Shown: positions 15,852 through 25,682 of the stretch, one piece after another
Layout of the letters: the number at the start of each line of letters is the position of its first letter
Position numbering within the stretch: the stretch's first letter is position 1
Origin: Hyperoplus lanceolatus
Taxonomy: Eukaryota; Chordata; Actinopteri; Uranoscopiformes; Ammodytidae
Assembly (NCBI GenBank): GCA_026929865.2
Contig: CM049398.1
Location: forward strand, 17,273,501-17,337,500
Direction of reading: 5' to 3'
Length of the DNA stretch: 64,000 nt
The notes under the pieces: generated by a model
Seen by the model: the letters and a program-made list of their open reading frames with translations, nothing else
Told to the model about the DNA's origin: nothing
Database searches by the model: none
Translations under genes and position numbers: made by a program

Positions 15852-18426
15852 CATACAAACTTATTTCAGGTTTTATTTGTGTCATTTTAGGTTCTATCTC
15901 AGGGGACAAGTATATTTATGTTATCTGTCGCTTGCCAGTCGGGGATGTTTTGAGCATTTACAATGCTGACCAAATTTAAATGGAAATTTTATTTTTGATC
16001 AAAACCATTCACATGAGCACTATACAATAAATGTAAAAACTTGTTATCCAACCAGACTGGCAGACCTCAGACATGTGGTGTGCTAGGGTTGTATGTTTGC
16101 AATATGATATGATGAGGATTCATAATGGTTAACTGTTATTGTGAAGAAAGTTAAGAGACAGGAGAACCCTGTGATATACTAACGCCAGCAGGAGTCAGTG
16201 TTGAGCCTCAGGTTAATATCATCACTATTGTAAAAGTGATGGCAAGTCCAGGGTTGCGTTCCGAATCGCATACTCTTTCTTTTTTCTATTCTACATACTA
16301 CATCTGACGATAAAAAGAATCTAGTTAGGATGCAGTAGGCATACTATTGGTACGTACTTTTCTCTCTTATTTCATCATAACATTGCGCCTTGATCTTGCC
16401 TCTTGCTTTTATATCCGTCGCATCCCCGTTTGTTTTCATAACATGGACCTATAGGCTTCGTCGATGTTACGTCACTTCACGTGCGCACTGGATTGTGGGT
16501 CAGAATCGCCCAAATAGGATGCACTTTTCAACACTAACAATCTTGGCCGCATGAAGTAGACCATCCGGGTATTCTAACCATCCTAAATCTGGCCACAAGA
16601 ATCAGGACATCCTAAATCTTTTTTCTACATACTATATAGTAGAAAGTATGCGATTCGGAACGCAACCCAGGAGTTTGATACATAAATGGTGCTGATCCAT
16701 AGAAAGTGAAAATGCACCTTTTCTACAGCACAGATGGCGTGCTTGATTATTGCAACGTATTAATTTACACTAAGCACTTTAAGTGGAAAGTGAGTGACTT
16801 GATCTTACTGTCTGTGCAGATGAAAGAAAGCACTGAATACTAAAACTCAAATCACACTAATGTGTTCAGAGTGCCTCTGCGTTTGACTTTCAAAGTGTCA
16901 TCTCCAGTGTGCCTTCAGAATACTGGCACTATGTTCAGAATATTACAGAAAGTGGTGGTCACTGTCTTCACTGCTACAAGGATGTACATTTTAATTCCTG
17001 CATATATTTTGTAAAATGCGTGCACTCTAAGAATAAACAAACCATCCTTGTAAAGTAATCATTCCATTTGTAGGACAGGTAAATAATATATCAACCTGTA
17101 ATTTGTTAAGTTTTTTTTGTTGTAATCTGGTCTATAGAGACGGACGCAAATACTTTAATGCTAGTTCATTCAAAGATAATGGATACCAAATTGTATAATA
17201 TACTAGCATTTCCAAGGATTGCCTACATAAGTGCCACTGTGACTGATACCATTTGACTGTACATAAGTTAGATTTTATATATTTGTATATATGTTTTTAG
17301 TGTAATAAAGACATTTTTCTTTAACTTGAGAATTGGATTTGTTACAAAACTGACTTGATATGATTTGCGATTGTATGTCCTGGAAACCGGATCTCTCCTT
17401 GTTTCATTCACTGTCTTTCTCCTCCCACGCACAAACCCTCTAGACCAACCAGGAAATAACTAAAGGGAAGACGGGGTATATAACAGATGCTAATGGTTAT
17501 ATTATCTCCGAACTAAAGATGATGCAAATGATAATTTGCTTCTAAAATCCATATGCAATCAGTGGAATATATCATAAAACAAGGTATTGTGCAAGAAAGT
17601 TAAATAATAAATAAGATCGATGGATTTTAAAAAAATACATATTTTAGTCTGCTTCGCTATGCTGAATCTCGACATGGACCTCATTTTGATAAATGTAATA
17701 CACAGTGAAGGTTTTTGACTCGAATTATTGTTCCACCATCACCACCCAATGCCTTGGATTTTATTATACTGCCCCCCTATGCTGGGTAAATGTAATTGCA
17801 GCTTATGTTAGTATTTTCCACCTTTTAACTGCCACCTTAGCAGCATGACATTTCTAGTTAGTTTTTCCCACATTTGACAATGTATTAGTCTGAAAACTCT
17901 TTTTGTTATCTAGCCTTCACTTCTGACACTGTTGCATTAAGTCAACACAAAGCTACAGCATAGCTTTGACTTTGCAGCCACAAGCTTTGAGAGAGAAACC
18001 CAGGGCAAAATGACAGAAAATGAACAGATGGACAGCTGACGTGTATGAAAATCCAACATGTTTATTATTCCCTGAATATCAGAAAACTACAGAGATCCCA
18101 ACATTAATCAATGTTAATTTACAGATGCAGATGTGCTCCACCAGTTGGTGGGTTCAGGTGGTGGTAGTCAATTTGGTTTGGACTACATAACAGGAAATCT
18201 TGTCTGATGGCAAACTCCACCTTTCCCTCACTATATATTTTAGCGTAGCCTTTCACCAAAACAGATTGATTGGATAGTCAACAATTACAAAAAATGAGTG
18301 CTTAGCAAACTGAAACATGCACTCTGGAGTCCTTCAAATCAACACTGCAGCAGCTTACTTGATAATTTGCATTTATAGTTATTGTTTGGGAAAATCCACA
18401 ACAAGTGTTAACAGATGCACTTGTGG
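15630..18426. other. tmprss4 3' UTR and intergenic DNA
   Basis: The downstream part of tmprss4, with AATAAA at 16026-16031 and further candidates near 17031 and 17305. A short (AC)11 lies at 15827-15848 and a MITE at 16251-16668. On the minus strand the mre11 3' UTR occupies the right end, with a polyadenylation signal candidate (TTTATT on plus) at 18061-18066. Confidence 0.5.
16251..16668. mobile_element. MITE with 24-bp terminal inverted repeats
   Basis: Starts GGGTTGCGTTCCGAATCGCA and ends with its near-exact reverse complement; the inverted match covers about 24 bp (GGGTTGCGTTCCGAATCGCATACT). Subterminal words 'ttctacatacta' occur in both halves. No coding capacity. I could not define a clean target-site duplication, so the superfamily stays open (hAT or PIF/Harbinger are possible). 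Confidence 0.8.
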
Positions 18427-21400
18427 TTATTTCCGTGAACGACGGCTGGAGCCTTTAAAGGGGTTATCCTGTATCATGAAAAAAGGGAGATGGACAAGGG
18501 ATTAAAGTGTTAGCATGGGAAAACTGAAAAGTTAAAATTATCAAATACTGTTAAGTTCAGTTTTTTTAAGGCACATATAAATATATTTTTGTTAGAAATG
18601 TAACACTAAAAGAGATCTGGAATTAAGATCCTTTTTAAATTCCCAGCAATTTATATGGTTACTTGGTCATCTGACTTTGCAGGTCAAGTCCCTTTTCACC
18701 AGCAATCTAGATGCATGCTTTACAGTTTTCAGTGATCTCAGTTTACCTCCTCGTCATCACTGTCATCAAATGCGACTCCTCTAGATGATTGGCTCTGGCT
18801 CTGTGAGCTGTACTTAGTGAAGGATGATGACGATGATGCTGGTCTATGGTAGGAAAGAGAAAGATGCAGATAAAGAACAACAACAAAAGAAACATAGTTG
18901 TATAAGATATATGGCTGGTATTTTCGTGGGTGTGAAAGAAAACATAGTTTGTGTATGTATTTATACATACACTATGCACAGTATTGATACCCTTTTATTT
19001 TATTTTTATCACACTGTAAACCTGAAACAAAAACATACTTTGGAGGAGGTCGGGTAGCTTTCATTACAGGTATATCTTCATCTGAGTCATCAATGGTCAT
19101 CTAGAAAATGGATAAAGATGAGAAGCAATGGTACACTTGACATACAACACACAGACATATTGAGGTGTGTGTGTTTACTGTACGTGTCCTCATTTAACTT
19201 ACTTCCTCATCTGCGTAAGATTTGGAGGATCCAGTCCGAGATGGTCTCTGAGATGAGGCTTGAAATGCTGATGAAAAAACATATAAAGAGGAGGGAAGAA
19301 AGAATCAAGGTGAAGGAAAGGAAGGAACTGAAAGATGGTGGTAAAGAGATACACTGATCAAATAAAAGTACATTTCTGTGTTGCCTTGGTCTGGAATATT
19401 AGTGTTGTATACAGAATGAGTATGTGTGTGTGTGTGTCTGTGTCCTACCTTGCATTATGCTCCTGCTTTGGGTTGCTACTGGAGTTTTCTGGGCGCGTCC
19501 CCGAACAGCTGGCTTTGGTTCAGATGCAGTCGCACCTGGGTAGACAGAGGGACAGTTCAGGACGGGTTTACGGTGCAATCCACAACATCATTATAGGCAG
19601 TCCCTTGTTTTGCTGCATTACATGTAATTGGACCCTAATCTGGCTTTTCACAGTCCGAAAGATTACTCCAACTACCAAAAGCACTTTCAGGTCTTCGTCT
19701 AACCTGTTTTCTCGTGTACAACTTTTCTGCAAACAAAAACCTGAAAAGATTTTATAAAATGAATAAATAAATAACATTCACTGTTGGCCTAGGTTATCCA
19801 CTATAGATGCCCATTCTGATTAACAAAGGTATCTTATTCCCTTTGCAGTTAACCAGAGTGTACACAGAGCGTTAGCATTGGTAATTGTACACATTTCTGC
19901 ATCTCCCTTTCATAACAGTCTGGCAGGCAGTCACTGTCTGTCTGGGCATGTTTTGTGTGACCTGCTTACTTAGGCACTCAGTGATGCAGTCGTTGCTTTG
20001 AGTTATCGCCTCATCCCTAGCTGAGACTTCTTGGGTAAACCTATTGAACATTTATTAACCATCTCTCTGAAAAATAACACGATAGCCCACCTCTCCCCCT
20101 CCCACGAGCACCCCGGCCCCTGCTTCCTCGCCCTCTGCCCCGCGTCGGTGGAGAGAATGGCGCTGGGCCTTCATCGGAGTCCATTGCGACATCGCCAAGG
20201 TCGTCGGCTAAATCGAGGCCTCCAGGCTCCTCGCCACGCTCCAATCGGTGAGCTTTGGCTCTGCTGATAGCCTGAGAAAGACAAGAGGCAGTTGAGACAC
20301 AACAACACAACACAAAACAACAAAACATTTCACGCTTATGTCTTATTACTTACTTCTTTGATTTCATTCTCTTCCTCAGTTGTGTTCTTTTTGGAGTCTC
20401 TGAATCGCTGGATCTGCAAAAATTGTAAAATAAATAAATTAAAATAAATTGAATTAAAAAAAAATTAAAAATGTAATTAATAAAAATTTACTTTTATAAT
20501 GCTGTACAATATTGACCTCATCAGCCCTGCATCCTATGCGTGACCCCGACACGCTTACCTCTGTGTCTATATCCTGCTCTGTGGTGACTCCTCTGGCCTG
20601 GAGGTGGCGCTGTGTCTTTTCTAACTGGTAATTGATCAGCTCCTCAATGGCGTCCTTCTCATCTTTGTCTACAAACTCTTGAATGGCCTTGCCCATGCCC
20701 TGCTCGGTCAGAAGGGACAGCTGCACATTCTGTGACGATATGCAAACACAAGAACACAAGAGTAGAAACAGTATATGAAAAGATGTCTTATTGTGATGCC
20801 CTGTAGGTATGTGAATTTAAAATCTGTCCGGTACGGCACCTGTTCAGCGGCTCCAAAGTACTGTTTAACCAGGTCCTCCACTCTCAGCCCCTCAATTGCA
20901 GCGTTTTTTACCAGTTTGCTGTAGTCAACATTGGCCTCGTCTTAAAAGCACAAAGATTTGAACACGTTCAAATGTATCAATCTATGGTGTGAACTGTAGC
21001 TCCCTAGCAATGTATTTAGTCGGTGTCTGACCTTTGATGTCGTCCTTTGCCACACGGCATCTGAGAAAGTGAATAATGTCTTTGGGGTTGGCTACACGGT
21101 CCACAAACTTTTGACTGAAGCGGGAGATGTTAAACGTCTCAAAGCCTCCACTGTAGTCCACCTGTGGAAGCCAAACAACAGGGAGAATTTGAATGTAGCA
21201 TGGGTGTGAAGCTGTGAAGCACATGCTGCAAGTTTGTCTATCTTACCCTTAGGCGTATAAGAGGTTTTTCTGGGGCGTGCGGACATCCGATTCTCTCTCT
21301 CTCAGCTTCTTCCAACATCTCTGTGACCTAAAGAAAAAATGCAAAGAGGAGAGGAAGGCATAAGGTGGCAGTTGAGGGGCATGAAGGGTAAAAATCACTG

Positions 21401-23609
21401 AGCAATCGATGTAAGATTGTCTCTTTGGGTGTGTTGTTGACTTTTAGAGGGTTACCTTTGCATAGCACAAGTTCTCCACCTTCTTTGCAACCTGTGGTGT
21501 GTCGGGTGTAAACTGGTCTTGGTAGTCTTCCAGCACCACATCCTGGATGAAGAACTGACGCACTGTTGTTAGTGGGATCTTCTGCATGTTCATCTTACGT
21601 CCTTTCACCCTCAGCAGCCCTACGTGCCTAGGCACACACACAAACACAGTGGTTTGGCTTCTTCAAGGTTCACTTACCAATTATTTGTGTGTGTATATAT
21701 TTATTTATTCATACTTCTTAGCTGCTTCTCCAGGAGACAGGGAGGTGGCTATAGAGCTGCCGGGCTGTGTCACGTAGAAGAGCTGCTGTTCATTCCTGGT
21801 CGGTGTTATTAAACACTCGTGCTCGTGACCCCACACCACCAAGTCAATAAAGTCATCCAGGAACTGCTCAGGAATGTAGTTTGTGGGTCCATGCTTACTC
21901 CTAGACAGAAAAAAACCAAAGTACAGTTGAACAAATGGGTGTATAGTGTCACTGGAAAATGTAGCTTTTTATAACAAAATAAAATGACAAACTATGCCTG
22001 ATTTTGTGAGGTAATGCAGTAAAGATGTAATGTATTATTCCAAAAGCATGGGGAACATGCAATCCTATTAGCCACCTTCTGTCAAAGGGCTTAGCTTAGC
22101 TACATACAATATGACTTAATAAAGGTTTTTCTATGACACTAGTATTTTTACTTTTGGTGCTATTGTATGTCAATAATGTGCAGCGCTACCTTCCTAACCA
22201 GTGAGACTACACACACACCTGTTCTGGTGGATGGCGAAGAGGTTAAACCATTCGTCTTGGTCTTCTTTGGGCCGAAGCATAGTAACCTGTTTGTTGACAA
22301 ACATCCTGTGCAGGCGCTCATCTGGGATTGAGCCTACAGACAGACAGACAGACAGAGACACACACACACACACACACACACAAACAACATTTTTTGACTG
22401 AAATAACGATTCCTATTTTTAGTAATCCAAGAAGAATGCAGACAAAGCACAACAACTCGCACAGACTTACCCAGACCATACATTGCTAACTTGGTGCTGC
22501 CTTTCTGCAGCAGGATGGGACTTATCTCTATCCTCTCCACTGAGTTGGAGTGACCAAAGTGATTGACAAGACCGGAGGCACTGAGCAGATCAATCGCACA
22601 CAAACCTTCAGCCTTGAGGGAAGAAATAACGATGACATTAAGACAAACAAATATACAGGACCAAACTCAAACAGACACACACAAATGCAAGTGCCTGCAA
22701 TATTGTGTCTTTATATATTTTTTCTTTTATGCAGGGAGCAGCAACTCACCCCAGTTGGGTCGTCATGGTTACCGTGAATGCTGAAGACGGGAATGGAGAT
22801 GTTGAGGTTTTGGTCCTGATAGTTAACCCAGGGGAAGCTACAACACATGGACATGTATAGAACCACTTCAATATGACACTCATTTAACAGGCAGCAGACA
22901 ACGTTTTGATACTACGACAGTCACACAAACACAAGAGGAACTGACTCGGTAGTGTTGAAGTTGACTTTCTGGTCACTGATGATGTTAAACTGTATGGGCG
23001 TGTCTCCCATGCAGTACTGTCTCAGCATAGAGATACTGCTGTGGAGGCATCGGCGTGACGGCTTGTTCTCATGGAACAAATCGCCGCCCAGCAGGATGAA
23101 ATCCACCTGCAAGCCAACAAATGAGCAAAAAATAAATGCAGTGGACATTGACAAAAGGTAGACTTTGAGATGGTAATGGATGAGATGGTATAAACATGAA
23201 TTTACTGTTAAGTGAATTCCAACCTTGACCTCATACTAATACACATCAGTCACCTTACACGTACCTGATTGGTCTTTGCACATTTCAGGATCTCATCTAG
23301 TGTGTTAAAGGAGTCATTGCAGCGGATGGCATCTTTCTCCATGAAACCGAGGTGAATGTCTGTAGCAATCAGGATCTTGAATGTATCCTCATCATCCCTA
23401 CAAAAATAAATAAACACACGCACAACACTGTCATAAGAAATACTGTTCACTTACAGAGTTTTTGGTCCAGATATAATTGTACAGTGGTTAGATGTGTACG
23501 TTATGCATAAATCATTGGGACATCTCTTAATACACAATAAGCAAAATCATTATATATTTGGTTGGATTCCATTTTTTAAACAAACTCACAAGGTGTTCTC
23601 TGAGGTCAT
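18427..23609 (-). CDS. mre11: MRE11 double-strand break repair nuclease
   Basis: Mn-dependent 3'-5' exonuclease and endonuclease of the nuclear Mre11-Rad50-Nbs1 complex, acting in end resection and ATM signalling. Nineteen coding exons (5' to 3' on minus): 23609-23590, 23397-23265, 23106-22946, 22837-22750, 22612-22471, 22333-22219, 21900-21715, 21627-21456, 21327-21247, 21161-21032, 20940-20840, 20729-20559, 20413-20354, 20271-20091, 19535-19449, 19267-19203, 19100-19039, 18843-18747, 18468-18427; 697 residues (human 708), all phases consistent. The nuclease residues sit at the same numbers as in human: D20/H22 (DIHLG), D60/H63 (GDLFHE), N128/H129 (GNHDD), H217 (IHQNR), H245/H247 (GHEHE). 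A Gly-Arg-rich stretch lies at about residues 564-581 and an acidic Ser/Asp tail near the C-terminus. The 5' UTR part of the start exon reaches 23665. Shares a divergent promoter with cep57. Confidence 0.97.
22333..22382. repeat. (CA)n/(CAGA)n tract at mre11 exon 6 acceptor
   Basis: On the transcribed strand this is a GT repeat followed by a CTGT repeat that runs directly into the tag|G acceptor of the exon starting at 22333, replacing an ordinary polypyrimidine tract. Confidence 0.9.
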
Positions 23610-23665
23610 GATGATGGAGGTAAATGGGGATCCTTTCACTCCTAAGAGGCAGGTAAAATGCTTCC

Positions 23666-24620
23666 CTGCAAAAAATACATTCCGAAATGAACATCAAGTT
23701 GAAAACAGAGATTCTGAAATAGGATTGTAGATGATAAAAAAATATCAAAGGGTATCCAACCCAAATATGTAGCCTACTAACTTGTAGGAAAACCACGTGA
23801 CACAGCATATTACGGTTAAGCCAGTATTGATTAATTACCATATTTATAATAGCAGGGTCACCGTGCTTATAATACAATTTACGACACAATCCAAATCATT
23901 GCGTTTTACTGTGTGATAGCTTCTAGCTTATTAATAATGCAATGGCAATGTAGAAATATGTATATTAGTGAAGTGGTAGCTAACAGTCAGCAACATGTAA
24001 CTGAAGTGTTCAGTAACTGCATGGATGGCGAGTTAGCTTTCACTTGTGCTAGAAACATATCGATACAGAAAAAGTGACAATTGACACGATAAACCTATTA
24101 ATTGGGTTTATTACGTGCAATTGTGTATGCTACAAGTTACAACGTGGAAGAAAAAACATTGCTTTGACCCACCTCCTCTGAAGTCCCAGAACTACCGACT
24201 TCGCTAAAAAAAAAAAAAATCCCGGCAAGTCTTGCATGCCCTCTCCCCGCCCCTTGAGTGATGCCTTCGAGGTATTGTAGTTGTATTCTATGAGTCCACC
24301 GTTCTAAACTACAGCGTCTGTGCTGGCGAAAAACTACATTTCCGGCAGGCATGCAATATGCGTTTATTTTATATACAAAGACGCACCGGTCTGCCAAACG
24401 TGAATGTGTGCACCGCCCGACGGGCGAAGCTGGGATAAAATCATTCCAACCCCTCATACACTCTGTCAAGTGATGTTTTCCCTTCACAGCCCACAATACC
24501 ATCACTGTCAGCTGTAGGAAGATAGATGTAGATAGCAATCGTTATTCCATTAAATGCTTTGGCTATAATTATAATTTATACTATCTTTAGCATATTTAGC
24601 TCATTTAACGTCTTTTTTCA
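23666..24620. promoter_or_regulatory. Divergent mre11/cep57 promoter region
   Basis: mre11 (minus) and cep57 (plus) are transcribed head to head from this stretch. A candidate mre11 5' UTR exon ends in a donor near 24173 on the minus strand (gaggag|gtgggt); its acceptor is at 23666. The word aactacatttccggcaggca (24330-24349) resembles the ACTACA-N-TCCC element bound by ZNF143/THAP11 in many bidirectional housekeeping promoters; this is a motif-level inference. No TATA box is evident. Confidence 0.55.
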
Positions 24621-24655
24621 GCAAAAGCGAGGTGGACTGGGTTGGCTGTATTCCA

Positions 24656-24697
24656 ATGAAGACTGTCGAAAACAGCCGCCGCCGCTGCTGCTGTTGA
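24656..24697 (+). CDS. Upstream ORF in cep57 5' leader
   Basis: ATG AAG ACT ... TGT TGA, 13 codons plus stop, rich in Arg and Cys from a (CGC)(TGC) run, lies in the first, non-coding cep57 exon (donor after 24713). Its TGA overlaps a second upstream ATG (24697-24699), which after splicing to the exon at 25107 is read for 15 codons and stops (TAG) before the main ATG. Both are out of frame with the main ORF. Translation is not shown by sequence alone. Confidence 0.45.
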   Translation: MKTVENSRRRCCC

Positions 24698-25148
24698 TGT
24701 TACGAGCGAGAAGGTATGGCTCGCTCTAATTTATTTTGTCCAATTTAGTTTTAAAATGAAGAACAAAAGCTGGTAGCTAATACCGTTTCTATCGGGCATT
24801 GTGTTTGCGAGACTATAAGAACTACCTAGCAGCAGTTGTCAGACCAGCTGATACTGCAAACCAAGAAAGAATATTCAATGAATTGTAGTTGACTTTATTA
24901 AGACAAACAAATCATGGTGTAACGTTAAATTCACCTATGGCTTGAAAAAAGGCTTTACCTCATATTTATTTCACTCCCTGTGCTGCGATGTCAATACCAC
25001 AACATCTCTTTTGCTGAGGCATTGTATCAATGTTGCAAATGTAATGTACACTATTCACCAGATACTGTGGCTGTTGCCTATTACATTTATCCCCCTTTCT
25101 CTGCAGGAGCTCTGTCCACCAGCACCCAGGGGAGTAGTATCTGACAGC

Positions 25149-25612
25149 ATGTCACTCCCATCTTACACGGAGTATCCTGCTCAACGTCCCTTCATCAACA
25201 CACTTGTGCATCACACACCTCAAACACGCACACATCATCAGTCCTATCGCCCATCCTCACCCAGCAAGGCATTCCCAGAGACAAGCAGTAAAGGTCAAAT
25301 TTATTTGAGCGTCTTTGTGTGGGTGTGTAGCCTACTGCATGCGTTGTCTTCCCTCTACAAAAGTTTCCATGCGAGGTATTGTAGTGTCTCAGAGCTCCAT
25401 GGTTACAGCATGTGTAATATGATGCCAGACTACTTGAATGTCTCAGCTGCAGTGACATCCAATCATTCTTTCACCTCATCCTCGCTAAGTTCCTATATTA
25501 TTTTGTCCAAACCTAAAAATCTTAATATACCGTGACTGTTATCATAATTTTATACATTTCTATTTATCAGTATATCAACCCCACATGCATCACATTCTTG
25601 TATCTAATCTCT

Positions 25613-25682
<70 letters not shown>

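Noticed and set aside
20041-20328. Gly-Arg-rich ORF as a separate RNA-binding protein
   Set aside because: It is exon 14 of mre11 and encodes its GAR motif.
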